A stretch of DNA of 64,000 bases from Porphyromonas sp. (GTDB lineage Bacteria; Bacteroidota; Bacteroidia; Bacteroidales; Porphyromonadaceae). The position numbers were made by a program, and so were the translations under genes. Of the stretch, positions 53,750-62,549 are shown one piece after another. The stretch spans positions 186,001-250,000 of the forward strand of contig JALFBN010000017.1 of assembly GCA_022772085.1 (NCBI GenBank), read 5' to 3'. Under the pieces are notes generated by a model that saw only the letters and a program-made list of their open reading frames with translations, ran no database searches and was not told where the DNA came from. Within the stretch, counting starts at the first letter, position 1. Every line of letters begins with the position of its first letter.

Positions 53750-53912
53750 CCCTTAAAACATCCTAGAGGAAGAAAACAAGTAAGGTTCGGATCATAAAGA
53801 AAGGGTCAAAATGAACTGATCTCAACCTCAAACACGTCTATACAGAACAAAATTCGCTTTTACAAAACAAAAATATCCCACATAGAATAATACCTGTTTG
53901 ATGGGATTTGAC

Positions 53913-53920
53913 TACTTTTG
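53913..53920 (+). promoter_or_regulatory. -7 promoter box of the nqr operon
   Basis: TACTTTTG, 35 bp before the nqrA ATG; predicted leader about 30 nt. Confidence 0.6.
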
Positions 53921-53954
53921 CAGAATCTAAAAGACAGAGAGTAAGATTGTAGTC

Positions 53955-55313
53955 ATGGCTAAATCAATACGAATACGTAAGGGACTCTCCTTGAATATGA
54001 AAGGAAAGGCTCCCTTAGAGCAATTGACTGCCCCTAAGCAAAGTTGTACTTATGGGCTCGTACCGGACGACTATGTAGGAGTGATACCGAAAGTCGTAGT
54101 ACACGAAGGAGATGAAGTGCGCCGAGGAGGGGTCCTCTTTCACGACAAGAATCATCCCGAGATTAAGTTCACTAGCCCCGTTGCAGGGCAGGTGATTGCC
54201 ATCAACAGAGGGGCAAAGCGTAAGGTACTTAGCGTCGAGGTACGCCCGTCCGACAGTAACGAATGCGAAACCTTTACCCCCTATGTGGCAGAGCACACAA
54301 ACAAAAAAGAGTTACTCAATTTACTGCTCGAGTCCGGGATGTGGGGCTTCTTCAAGCAACGTCCCTATGATCGTATCGCATCGCCCGAGGATACCCCCAG
54401 AGATATTTTTGTGACCGCCAACTTGACGGCTCCACTGGCACCCTCTTTCGAATACCTACTAAGGGACCGTGAAGAGGATCTCAAGCTTGCTTTAGTAGCC
54501 CTTCAAAAGCTAACCTCAGGGTGCGTTTATCTAGGCGTTTCGGCACAAAGCAAAGTCACAGTACCCCAAGGAGTAGAAGTGGTATCGGTGGAGGGGCCTC
54601 ACCCTGCAGGGAACGTTGGCGTACTGATTAACCACCTCAAACCCATCAATAAAGGAGAGGTTGTTTGGACGCTAAAGGCGACAGACCTACTCGTCATCGG
54701 GCGATTCCTCCGCACGGGCGAAGTCAACTTTGATCGTACTCTAGTCATTACGGGATCAGATGCTGCCCAAACGGGGTACATTACCATGACTCCGGGGGCG
54801 CATATCCGGCAGCTCTTTGGCGAAGGACTATGCGTAAAAGAGAGCCATGAGCGAGTGATCAATGGAGATCCGCTCACGGGGGTTCAACTTACGGAGAGCC
54901 GACCCTTCAGCTCCCTTGACATAGATCAAATAACCATCATCCCCGAGGGAGATGACTGCAATGAGGCTTTCGGGTGGATCTCCCCTCGTTTTAAGCAATT
55001 CAGCACCAGCCGGTGCTATTTCTCATGGCTGCTCGAAAAAAAACGGGAGTATGCGTTTGATGCACGCTTCAAAGGTGGTGAGCGGGCAATGATCATGAGC
55101 CACGAGTACGAACGCGTATTCCCCATGGATATTCTTCCAGAACAGCTCATCAAAGCAATCATTGCCTACGACATCGACCAAATGGAGGCCTTAGGTATTT
55201 ACGAAGTTGCTCCCGAAGATTTTGCTTTGTGCGAATTCGTTTGCTCCTCCAAGATGGAGCTCCAATACATTGTTCGCCAAGGACTTGATCTGCTCTACAA
55301 AGAAATGAACTGA
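53955..55313 (+). CDS. nqrA: Na+-translocating NADH:quinone reductase subunit A
   Basis: A 452-residue peripheral subunit of the sodium-pumping NADH:quinone oxidoreductase, thought to take part in quinone binding. Typical features: the N-terminal RIRKGLSLNMKGKAPLEQL, then the biotin/lipoyl-like VHEGDEVRRGGVLFHDKNHPEIKFTSPVAGQVIAINRGAKR, WGFFKQRPYDRIA and the PAGNVGVLINHLKPINKGEVVWTL segment. It is the first gene of a complete six-gene operon with short gaps. The membrane sodium gradient it supports fits an anaerobic, amino-acid-using bacterium. Confidence 0.97.
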   Translation: MAKSIRIRKGLSLNMKGKAPLEQLTAPKQSCTYGLVPDDYVGVIPKVVVHEGDEVRRGGVLFHDKNHPEIKFTSPVAGQVIAINRGAKRKVLSVEVRPSDSNECETFTPYVAEHTNKKELLNLLLESGMWGFFKQRPYDRIASPEDTPRDIFVTANLTAPLAPSFEYLLRDREEDLKLALVALQKLTSGCVYLGVSAQSKVTVPQGVEVVSVEGPHPAGNVGVLINHLKPINKGEVVWTLKATDLLVIGRFLRTGEVNFDRTLVITGSDAAQTGYITMTPGAHIRQLFGEGLCVKESHERVINGDPLTGVQLTESRPFSSLDIDQITIIPEGDDCNEAFGWISPRFKQFSTSRCYFSWLLEKKREYAFDARFKGGERAMIMSHEYERVFPMDILPEQLIKAIIAYDIDQMEALGIYEVAPEDFALCEFVCSSKMELQYIVRQGLDLLYKEMN

Positions 55314-55331
55314 CCATCCTCCACAATAGAT

Positions 55332-56528
55332 ATGAAAGGATTTTTCGATAAATATCGTGCAACATTCTCCGAAGGAGGTAAGTTGCACGCCTTCCATTCT
55401 CTCTTCGAGGGATTGGAGAGTTTTATGGTTGTACCCAACAAGACGGCTCTCAGAGGAACGCATATCCATGATGCAATTGACTCCAAACGCGTAATGACGA
55501 CGGTGGTACTTGCACTTATCCCTGCAATGCTCTTTGGGATGTACAATGTGGGCTACCAGCATTACCTCGCCATCAACGAACTCTCAACCACTTCTTTTTG
55601 GACGATCTTCGCCTTTGGATTACTCGCTGTATTGCCTAAGCTCATCGTTGCATATATTGTGGGGTTGGGTATTGAATTCACGGTTGCTCAATGGAAAAAA
55701 GAGGAGATCCACGAAGGATTCCTCGTAACGGGATTTTTGATCCCTTTGATCGTACCCGTAGACACTCCTCTTTGGATGATTGCAATAGCTACAGCCATGG
55801 CTGTTATTTTTGCAAAAGAGGTATTCGGCGGCACAGGATATAATGTATTCAACGTAGCTTTGATCACCCGTGCGATCCTCTTTTTTGCCTATCCGACAAT
55901 GATGACCGGGGATAACGTTTTTGTCCGTACAGGTGATAGCTTCGGACTAGGAAGCGGCACGCTAGTCGATGGGTTCTCCGGTGCTACTCCCCTCGGACAG
56001 ATTGCCACGGCAGGCGACAAGATGCCTGTTCTTCACGACATCGTGGGCAATCCACTCTCCATGATGGATGCTTTCTTAGGCTTTATTCCCGGATCTATTG
56101 GAGAAGTCTCTACACTCGCCATCCTACTCGGTGCTATATTCTTGATTTGGACAGGAGTTGCCAGTTGGAAGATTATGCTCTCAGGAGTCGTTGGTGCATC
56201 CCTCATGGCACTCCTATTCAATTCGATTGGTACTACAGCAGCCATGCAGATAACCCCCTTAACACACCTTCTTTATGGTGGATTCGCCTTCGGGATTGTC
56301 TTTATGGCAACCGATCCCGTGACCGCCGCTCGCACCGAGACGGGGAAATGGATTTACGGCTTCCTAGTAGGTGTAATGTGTGTATTCATACGTGTACTTA
56401 ATCCGGGGTATCCCGAAGGGATGATGCTTGCCATCTTGCTTCTGAACGTATTTGCGCCCCTAATCGACTACTTCGTAGTTGATGCCAACATCAAACGTCG
56501 CATGAAACGACTCAAAAAGGTCCAATAA
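55332..56528 (+). CDS. nqrB: Na+-translocating NADH:quinone reductase subunit B
   Basis: A 398-residue polytopic membrane subunit. Thr219, in the sequence FSGATPLGQ, is the expected covalent FMN attachment site (SGAT type). The N-terminal cytoplasmic part (YRATFSEGGKLHAFHSLFEGLESF) and about ten hydrophobic segments are as in other NqrB proteins, which provide the sodium path. It starts 18 nt after nqrA. Confidence 0.97.
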   Translation: MKGFFDKYRATFSEGGKLHAFHSLFEGLESFMVVPNKTALRGTHIHDAIDSKRVMTTVVLALIPAMLFGMYNVGYQHYLAINELSTTSFWTIFAFGLLAVLPKLIVAYIVGLGIEFTVAQWKKEEIHEGFLVTGFLIPLIVPVDTPLWMIAIATAMAVIFAKEVFGGTGYNVFNVALITRAILFFAYPTMMTGDNVFVRTGDSFGLGSGTLVDGFSGATPLGQIATAGDKMPVLHDIVGNPLSMMDAFLGFIPGSIGEVSTLAILLGAIFLIWTGVASWKIMLSGVVGASLMALLFNSIGTTAAMQITPLTHLLYGGFAFGIVFMATDPVTAARTETGKWIYGFLVGVMCVFIRVLNPGYPEGMMLAILLLNVFAPLIDYFVVDANIKRRMKRLKKVQ

Positions 56529-56575
56529 CATATCTTCATTCAGCAGGAAAGATAGTAATAGAGACATTGAAGACT

Positions 56576-57313
56576 ATGAATAGAGAGAGTAATACCTATA
56601 CAATTCTATATGCTGCCATCATGGTAGTCTTGGTTGCGGTTGCTCTGGCATTCACCTCACAGGTACTAAAGAACCCCCAAGAGGAGAATATCAAGATCGA
56701 TAAGATGGAACAAATCTTGCGTTCCGTACACCAAGCGACTCCCGATAAAGGAGCGGTGCGTGACCTCTATAAAAAGATTGTCAAGCAGGAGCTTTTAATC
56801 AATACAAAGGGCGAAGTAATCGCCACCTTCGAGGGTGAAGACATAGCCAATAACGAAGCATTCAATATGAATACTGCCAATCAGTTTAAGTTGCTAAATA
56901 GCTCGCCCGATCTGGCCCTCCCCCTCTATGTCGCAGAAGTGGATGGGGCGAAAAAATTCATACTCCCGCTCAATGGAGCCGGTCTTTGGAATGTAATTTG
57001 GGGCTATATCGCCATTGATGCCGATGGTTCTACGGTATTCGGTAGCGACTTCGGACATGCCGGAGAGACTCCTGGACTCGGTGCAGAGATTGCCACAGAG
57101 ACCTTCGCCTCTCGCTTTATCGGGAAGCACATTGCCAACCAAGCAGGCGAAGTCATCGGTATCGCCGTTGTAAAGAATGGGAAGTCTCCTGACGAACGTG
57201 AGTTTGTAGACGGAGTGACGGGGGGGACGCTAACCAGTAATGGTGTTGATGCCATGCTATCGCACTCCCTCAAACCTTATGAAAAATATCTTCAAGCCAA
57301 TGCTACGAAATAA
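56576..57313 (+). CDS. nqrC: Na+-translocating NADH:quinone reductase subunit C
   Basis: A 245-residue subunit with one N-terminal membrane helix and a periplasmic domain carrying covalent FMN. The attachment motif is DGVTGGTLTSNGVDAML near residue 220. The GDFGHAGETPGLGAEI-like segment (SDFGHAGETPGLGAEIAT) is also conserved. ATG 56576 is used; the longer reading begins at a TTG (56567) with no better support. Confidence 0.96.
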   Translation: MNRESNTYTILYAAIMVVLVAVALAFTSQVLKNPQEENIKIDKMEQILRSVHQATPDKGAVRDLYKKIVKQELLINTKGEVIATFEGEDIANNEAFNMNTANQFKLLNSSPDLALPLYVAEVDGAKKFILPLNGAGLWNVIWGYIAIDADGSTVFGSDFGHAGETPGLGAEIATETFASRFIGKHIANQAGEVIGIAVVKNGKSPDEREFVDGVTGGTLTSNGVDAMLSHSLKPYEKYLQANATK

Positions 57314-57327
57314 GGAGAATAGAGATT

Positions 57328-57948
57328 ATGGCAAATAAGAACAAGGAAATATTATTAGGTCCGCTCAGCAGCAACAATCCCGTACTAATCCAAGTATTGG
57401 GTATATGCTCGGCACTTGCTGTCACCTCCCAACTCAAACCGGCCCTTGTCATGGGACTCTCGGTAACCGTGGTATTGGCTTTTGCAAATGTCATTATATC
57501 GCTCATCCGCAATACAATCCCCACACGGATTCGTATCATTGTTCAGCTCGTGGTTGTAGCAGCTCTTGTAACCATCGTAAACGAAATACTCAAAGCCTAT
57601 GTCTACGACATCAGCAAACAACTTTCAGTTTATGTCGGACTTATCATTACGAACTGCATCCTCATGGGTCGCCTTGAGGCTTTCGCACTGGGGCACAAAC
57701 CCTGGGAATCATTCCTTGATGGGGTCAGCAACGGTGTGGGCTACGGCTTCGTATTGCTCATTATCGCCTTTGTTCGTGAGCTCTTCGGCAACGGTAGTCT
57801 ATTCGGCTTTAGGGTAATTCCTCAAAGTTTTTACGAAGCCGGATATGCCAATTTCGGTCTGATGAATATGGCCCCGATGGCCTTGATCATACTTGCTTGT
57901 ATCGTATGGGTACAACGCAGTAGGAACAAAAATCTTCAAGAAGCCTAA
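57328..57948 (+). CDS. nqrD: Na+-translocating NADH:quinone reductase subunit D
   Basis: A 206-residue membrane subunit with about six helices, paralogous to NqrE and to RnfE. Seen: LLGPLSSNNPVLIQVLGICSALAVTSQLKPALVMG at the start, ISKQLSVYVGLIITNCILMGRLEAFA in the middle (the conserved NCxxxGR region that holds the iron centre Cys) and VGYGFVLLIIAFVRELFG. An AAGGAG sequence 10 nt before the ATG is the clearest Shine-Dalgarno in the operon. Confidence 0.96.
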   Translation: MANKNKEILLGPLSSNNPVLIQVLGICSALAVTSQLKPALVMGLSVTVVLAFANVIISLIRNTIPTRIRIIVQLVVVAALVTIVNEILKAYVYDISKQLSVYVGLIITNCILMGRLEAFALGHKPWESFLDGVSNGVGYGFVLLIIAFVRELFGNGSLFGFRVIPQSFYEAGYANFGLMNMAPMALIILACIVWVQRSRNKNLQEA

Positions 57949-57980
57949 AGGAAAGGATTTATCCAAGAGACAGATTAATT

Positions 57981-58607
57981 ATGAATTACGCAGTAGATCT
58001 TCTGAGCCTTTTCTTCCGCTCGGTTTTTATTGACAATATGATTTTTGCATTCTACCTCGGGATGTGCTCTTTTTTGGCTGTCTCCAAGAATGTAAAAACG
58101 GCACTAGGCCTCGGGATTGCAGTTACATTTATTCTAACCTGTACCCTCCCGATCAATTATTTGCTCGAAAATTATGTATTTAAAGAAGGCGCGCTCTCAT
58201 GGATCAGTCCCGCTTTTGCCACGGTTGATTTGAGCTTCCTCTCCTTTATTTTATTCATCGCAGTCATTGCCTCTTTTACCCAACTGGTAGAGATGGTGGT
58301 AGAACGTTATGCTCCAGCTTTGTACGCATCGTTGGGTATCTTCTTACCTCTGATCGCCGTAAACTGCGCTATCTTGGGGGGCTCTCTCTTCATGCAACAG
58401 AGAGAATTTACCGATGTAGGTCTTGCCACCACATACGGGTTCGGTTCCGGTATTGGCTGGATGCTTGCCATCGTGGGCATGGCAGCAATTCGCGAGAAGC
58501 TCAAGTTTTCTAATGTTCCCAAGCCATTACGAGGATTTGGGATCGCCCTCATCGTCACGGGTCTTATGGGGATGGCCTTTGTTTGCTTCTCAGGAGTTAA
58601 TCTCTAA
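57981..58607 (+). CDS. nqrE: Na+-translocating NADH:quinone reductase subunit E
   Basis: A 208-residue membrane subunit, paralogous to NqrD with inverted topology. Seen: LFFRSVFIDNMIFAFYLGMCSFLAVSKNVKTALGLG with the conserved Cys, then FLPLIAVNCAILGGSLFMQQRE with the second, giving with NqrD the intramembrane iron site. It starts 32 nt after nqrD and is followed by nqrF after 51 nt. Confidence 0.96.
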   Translation: MNYAVDLLSLFFRSVFIDNMIFAFYLGMCSFLAVSKNVKTALGLGIAVTFILTCTLPINYLLENYVFKEGALSWISPAFATVDLSFLSFILFIAVIASFTQLVEMVVERYAPALYASLGIFLPLIAVNCAILGGSLFMQQREFTDVGLATTYGFGSGIGWMLAIVGMAAIREKLKFSNVPKPLRGFGIALIVTGLMGMAFVCFSGVNL

Positions 58608-58658
58608 GGGCGGACTGTGGCAGAAAGCATTATTCAACAACTAAGGAATTGACAAGAT

Positions 58659-59936
58659 ATGGTTATCAATAGTACCGTGATCATTGCGAGTGTTGTTATC
58701 TTCCTCGTGATCACGCTTATATTAGTAGTGGCGCTTCTCGTGGCCAAGAGCAAATTGGTGCCTTCGGGCAATGCCACCCTTACTGTGAATGAAGAGCGTA
58801 ATCTGGAGGTACCCATTGGAGGAACGCTCTTGAATACGTTGCAAAATAATGGCATCTATCTCTCATCCGCTTGCGGTGGAAGTGGTAGCTGCGGACAGTG
58901 TCGTTGTCGAGTTATAGAGGGTGGAGGGGAGATACTTCCGACCGAAAAAGGCTTCTTCAGTCGCAAGGAACAAAAAGATCATTGGCGCTTGGGTTGCCAA
59001 ACGAAGGTGAAAGAGGATCTCAAGATCGTCGTTCCCGAATCGGTCTTTGGCGTCAAGGAGTGGGAATGCGAAGTTATCAGTAACCGCAACGTATCTACCT
59101 TTATCAAAGAGTTTGTGGTTAAGCTGCCCGAAGGAGAGGTGATGAACTTCAAGAGCGGGAGCTACGCCCAAATTAAAATCCCCAAGTACGACATTTCTTA
59201 TTCGGATTACGATATTCGGGATAAGAATGGAGACGATCGCTTCCGTCGTGATTGGGAGCGAATGGCTAAGGTCGGATTGTTTGGCTTGCGCGCTGTGAAT
59301 ACAGAAGAGACCATACGTGCCTATTCGATGGCCAACTATCCCGCCGAGGGAAATATCATAACGTTGAATGTCCGCATCGCCACGCCTCCAATTGATCGTG
59401 CGACCGGCACCTGGAAGACCGGAGTAATGCCGGGTATTTCGTCCTCGTACATCTTCTCCCTCAAACCGGGAGACAAGGTAACGATGAGCGGTCCTTATGG
59501 AGACTTCCATATCCACGAAGACAGTGATGCTGAAATGCTTTACATTGGTGGTGGGGCAGGTATGGCACCGCTTCGTGCCCAGCTGCTACACCTATTCAAC
59601 ACGGTGAAGACAGGACGCAAGGTATCCTATTGGTATGGTGCTCGCTCGAAGAGTGAGATTTTCTACGAAGAGGACTTCCGAGAAATTGAAAAGAACTTCC
59701 CCAATTTCCGCTTCGTTATCGCACTAAGTGATCCTCAACCCGAGGACAATTGGACGGGAGCTACGGGCTTTATCCACCAGGTGATCCACGATACCTACCT
59801 CAAAGATCATGATGCTCCCGAGGATATAGAATACTACATGTGCGGACCCGGTCCGATGTCCAACGCAGCCAATAAAATGTTGGAGGAGTTGGGTGTACCT
59901 CGTGAGCAGATCAACTTTGACGACTTTGGAGGCTAA
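58659..59936 (+). CDS. nqrF: Na+-translocating NADH:quinone reductase subunit F
   Basis: A 425-residue subunit that takes electrons from NADH. One N-terminal membrane helix is followed by a 2Fe-2S ferredoxin domain ([13 protein letters not shown], fourth Cys in LGCQTKV). Then come an FAD-binding domain ([13 protein letters not shown], RxYS type) and an NADH-binding domain ([33 protein letters not shown]). It ends the nqr operon; the structured element at 59970-60106 lies 33 bp past its stop. Confidence 0.97.
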   Translation: MVINSTVIIASVVIFLVITLILVVALLVAKSKLVPSGNATLTVNEERNLEVPIGGTLLNTLQNNGIYLSSACGGSGSCGQCRCRVIEGGGEILPTEKGFFSRKEQKDHWRLGCQTKVKEDLKIVVPESVFGVKEWECEVISNRNVSTFIKEFVVKLPEGEVMNFKSGSYAQIKIPKYDISYSDYDIRDKNGDDRFRRDWERMAKVGLFGLRAVNTEETIRAYSMANYPAEGNIITLNVRIATPPIDRATGTWKTGVMPGISSSYIFSLKPGDKVTMSGPYGDFHIHEDSDAEMLYIGGGAGMAPLRAQLLHLFNTVKTGRKVSYWYGARSKSEIFYEEDFREIEKNFPNFRFVIALSDPQPEDNWTGATGFIHQVIHDTYLKDHDAPEDIEYYMCGPGPMSNAANKMLEELGVPREQINFDDFGG

Positions 59937-60323
59937 GTAACCGACACCCTCCTGGGGAGAATAAATATCAAACTCCTAATGTATAGGAATGCGAATTGCT
60001 GAACGGGCAAATGAATAGGGTTCTCCGATTTCCAGCCCGATCACGCAGAGAGGGATTGCAGCGCAGTCCACCACCGCAATTCGTCCTCACTATACATTAG
60101 GAGTTTTTCTGTTTCAAAAGTTCAGCCACACACGACAAAGAGGATGGAGGAAGCGCTCGTTCGCTTCACTTCCACGGCAGTAATAAAGGAGGCAAACACC
60201 TCAGAAGTGGCGCATTAGAGACAGAGAAGTATCACCTCCTTCCCGCAAATGGAGGAGCAGGGATAGAAAAAAAACAGATAAATAAGACGAGGGAATCCGA
60301 AACGACCTCCAACAGAGATCATT
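59937..60323 (+). other. Intergenic region after the nqr operon
   Basis: About 390 bp. The first half is filled by the 137-nt inverted-repeat element (59970-60106). The second half up to the acyltransferase gene shows no gene, and no promoter box of the usual type was found before the acyltransferase. Confidence 0.5.
59970..60106 (+). repeat. 137-nt element closed by a perfect 17-bp inverted repeat (structured RNA, terminator or MITE)
   Basis: A perfect 17-bp inverted repeat (59970-59986 with 60090-60106) is followed inward by an 8-bp CGAATTGC/GCAATTCG pairing (59992-59999 with 60076-60083), with asymmetric bulges between them. The inner 75 nt contain CGGGC/GCCCG and smaller pairings. Five T follow the right arm on the plus strand. 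The shape fits a long folded RNA ending in a terminator. It also fits a short mobile element with terminal inverted repeats. Confidence 0.7.
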
Positions 60324-61325
60324 ATGACAGGCACACGACACGAGGGGCTAGACCTCCTGCGCATCATATCGATGCTTTTTGTCATTGGAATACATACTTC
60401 GGGACAGTATCTTGCCACCCCCTATTGGGAGAATAGCAACGCCTATGTCGCTTCCATATTTCAAGCTATCGTACAGACGGGAGTACCACTCTTTTTTATG
60501 CTTAGCGGCTCCTTTTTATTGGATCAACCCATACCGAACGTTCGCAAGTTCTATCGACAAAAAATGCCCCGCCTTTTGATTCCACTTATACTATACCTAC
60601 CGCTCTATTACCTCTACTTTTGGCTCAAGGGGGCGGACGTCGCGGAGTCCGCACGCCATCTCTACGAAGCTAAGGGGTACTTCCATCTTTGGTTCTTAAT
60701 ACCACTCATCGGACTTTATCTCGTAACGCCCTTACTCAGACGTCTTTTGGAGTGGAGTGTTTCGGTCAAGGAGCAGGCTCTCGAAGTGGGATTGCTTCTA
60801 TTTTTTATGATTATTGCCAATATCTTCTTATATATCAACGAAGAAGAACCTTCGGTCTTAACCCTATTCATTCCCTACATCGGCTATTACTTCTTAGGCT
60901 ATTTGCTACGAAAACATCCTATCCAGCATTGCACCTTTTGGTGGTTTGTCTACGGGCTCTCTACTCTAGGAACGATTATTTTATTTATTGTATCTCACGA
61001 CACCTTTTGGGCAAACTACCCCACGACCAATCTCTCTCCTTTCATAGCCTTATCATCGACCAGTCTATTCGCACTCTTTGCCAAACGTCCCGAATGGCAC
61101 AAAGCGGGGCGATGGCTTTCTCACCTCTCCTCCTTGACGCTGGGTGTCTTCCTTATCCACATCGCAGTGCTGGACGTAGTAAGCAAACCGTTCCTCATGT
61201 GGATGCCTTTTATTATGGACCACGCAGTACTCTCCATCCTGATAAGATGGAGTATCACGACGCTTATTTCGTTTGGCATCGTGCACTATATGCACAAAGT
61301 GCCATGGATTCGTCGGTATCTTTAA
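60324..61325 (+). CDS. Acyltransferase family 3 membrane protein
   Basis: A 333-residue polytopic membrane protein of the acyltransferase-3 (OafA/NolX/WecH-like) family, which O-acetylates or succinylates surface glycans or lipids. The N-terminal GLDLLRIISMLFVIGIH carries the family His, and the following SGSFLL, KFYRQKMPRLLIPLILYLPLY and FHLWFLIPLIGLYLVTPLLRRL segments match the family. About ten helices are predicted. The substrate is unknown. No glycan cluster surrounds it, though the O-antigen ligase-like gene is elsewhere in the window. Two hairpins follow it. Confidence 0.88.
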   Translation: MTGTRHEGLDLLRIISMLFVIGIHTSGQYLATPYWENSNAYVASIFQAIVQTGVPLFFMLSGSFLLDQPIPNVRKFYRQKMPRLLIPLILYLPLYYLYFWLKGADVAESARHLYEAKGYFHLWFLIPLIGLYLVTPLLRRLLEWSVSVKEQALEVGLLLFFMIIANIFLYINEEEPSVLTLFIPYIGYYFLGYLLRKHPIQHCTFWWFVYGLSTLGTIILFIVSHDTFWANYPTTNLSPFIALSSTSLFALFAKRPEWHKAGRWLSHLSSLTLGVFLIHIAVLDVVSKPFLMWMPFIMDHAVLSILIRWSITTLISFGIVHYMHKVPWIRRYL

Positions 61326-61350
61326 GCGGTGTGATATAGAAAAAAAATGA

Positions 61351-61378
61351 TGCCCTGCATTTGATCCAATACAGGGCA
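61351..61378 (+). terminator. First hairpin after the acyltransferase gene
   Basis: TGCCCTG (61351-61357) pairs with CAGGGCA (61372-61378). No T-run follows, so it is probably an accessory to the next hairpin. Confidence 0.5.
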
Positions 61379-61386
61379 AAAACAAC

Positions 61387-61431
61387 AAAAGTTGAGCCCA
61401 AGAGTTTTCCTGCTTTTGGGCTCAACTTTTT
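61387..61431 (+). terminator. Intrinsic terminator after the acyltransferase gene
   Basis: AAAAGTTGAGCCCAA (61387-61401) pairs perfectly with TTGGGCTCAACTTTT (61416-61430) and continues into T. This is a strong terminator in either direction. Confidence 0.88.
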
Positions 61432-61667
61432 ATCCTTGAAATCACATCGAAAAAAGTCACACGAGATTCGCCAAGGAGCTCTAAGTAATAGAGCGGGCTC
61501 AAAAGTATTAACAAAGCGCAATCTTCATACTTCCATCTCAGAATCTCCTCCGGACCTCTCCATATCCCCCGATTTTAAAACACAACAAAACCACCCCAAT
61601 TAAATTACACATTGTCACAAAAACAAGAGAATACTCAAGATAATTGTACTTGTTCGGAATTATTTTC

Positions 61668-61675
61668 TATCTTTA
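61668..61675 (+). promoter_or_regulatory. Weak -7-like box of the C10 locus
   Basis: TATCTTTA, one base from TAnnTTTG, 43 bp before the remnant leader ATG (61718). It may have served the lost protease gene and now the lipoprotein gene. Confidence 0.35.
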
Positions 61676-61717
61676 CCAAACAATCAATCGGCAACACAAA
61701 AGAATGGTTTTTACAAC

Positions 61718-61861
61718 ATGATTACAAACAAATCGCCTCTTATCTGTCATCCTCCCCTCACGTTACTTTTGGGCTCTTGTACTAGAAATCAAGGATTGGG
61801 AAAAACCAATCTCTCACGCATCAGGGATATTAGATCCTATCTTTATTATTTCACAAAAGCT
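61718..61861 (+). pseudogene. Remnant leader of a C10-type protease gene
   Basis: The 48 codons in frame with the next lipoprotein start MITNKSPLICHPPLTLLLGSC, close to the leader of the C10 protease at 62550 (MVRNKSFLICLLSLALLVSSC). The DNA is also alike (both have AACAAATC and a CTC-TTG-type lipobox). The remaining ~27 codons look random. It reads as the 5' end of a lost protease copy joined to the lipoprotein gene. It is unlikely to be a functional protein on its own. Confidence 0.6.
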
Positions 61862-62488
61862 ATGAAGAAGATAAACATATTCGTGTCACTATTTTTTGTT
61901 GTGACACTCATATTCGCATGTCACAAGACAGAAGCTCCTGGATTTAATCAAGTCTATTGGCATAAATATGCCATAAACAAATATTGCATCCCAAACAAAA
62001 TCATTGTCTCTCCACTAGAGGTGAAGGCTGACAATACGAAACGTTTTTGGGATTGTCAGTTTGGATACCTAGATGATCAGTGTATCAAAGAAGACCGCAA
62101 CAAAGTGCTATTCGAGAAGATAGCCCGAGAACATGGCGAAACAGGACAAGGATTTTACGATTTTCCAAGGTATGTATCCTGCCTATATCAAGTGGAAAAA
62201 ATCGAAGTGGTTGGCTTCCACAACGACACTGAAACGCTATTATCTCCTCGATTCTCCTACTTATATCAAAGTCTAGAACTCTTTATCAAGAGTGGATATA
62301 AGGAAGGAAGTGGAGACAATTGGGCTAAAGGAAATCTAGGAGAGATCGGCAAAATTGACTTCTTGGATATTGATGAAGGTCTGACTATTTCGTGCCCAAA
62401 AGGCGAAATAGAGGGTGAGTTTGAGCGACTGGAGATGCGTGTGACCCTCAAAGACGGCAAAGTAATCCGATCCGACATACCCATGTAG
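61862..62488 (+). CDS. Lipoprotein of unknown function next to a C10 protease
   Basis: A 208-residue lipoprotein with signal MKKINIFVSLFFVVTLIFACHKTE (lipobox IFAC, Cys20). The mature part has Lys/Glu-rich beta strands and several Cys (e.g. KYCIPNKIIV, RYVSCLYQVEKIEVVGF, TISCPKGEIEGEF). No domain is recognised. It stands immediately before a streptopain-type protease, and a similar MKKI-type lipoprotein starts after it. In Bacteroides fragilis and streptococci, C10 proteases have small adjacent inhibitors. An inhibitor or immunity role is therefore a reasonable guess, unproven. ATG 61862 is chosen over the long reading, whose upstream part is the remnant leader. Confidence 0.6.
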   Translation: MKKINIFVSLFFVVTLIFACHKTEAPGFNQVYWHKYAINKYCIPNKIIVSPLEVKADNTKRFWDCQFGYLDDQCIKEDRNKVLFEKIAREHGETGQGFYDFPRYVSCLYQVEKIEVVGFHNDTETLLSPRFSYLYQSLELFIKSGYKEGSGDNWAKGNLGEIGKIDFLDIDEGLTISCPKGEIEGEFERLEMRVTLKDGKVIRSDIPM

Positions 62489-62549
62489 TTCAAAATCACT
62501 GATTTACGATATAAGAGTATCTACTATAAAACAAGAAAGAATTTTCGCT

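Larger units (their letters stand above)
61326..61861 (+). other. Intergenic region with terminators and a C10-protease leader remnant
   Basis: About 540 bp. It holds two hairpins after the acyltransferase (61351-61378 and 61387-61430), a weak promoter box (61668-61675) and, at 61718-61861, a broken leader resembling that of the C10 protease further right. Confidence 0.55.

Noticed and set aside
56567-56575. Earlier nqrC start
   Set aside because: It begins at TTG with no better ribosome site; ATG 56576 gives the usual MNRESN-type start.
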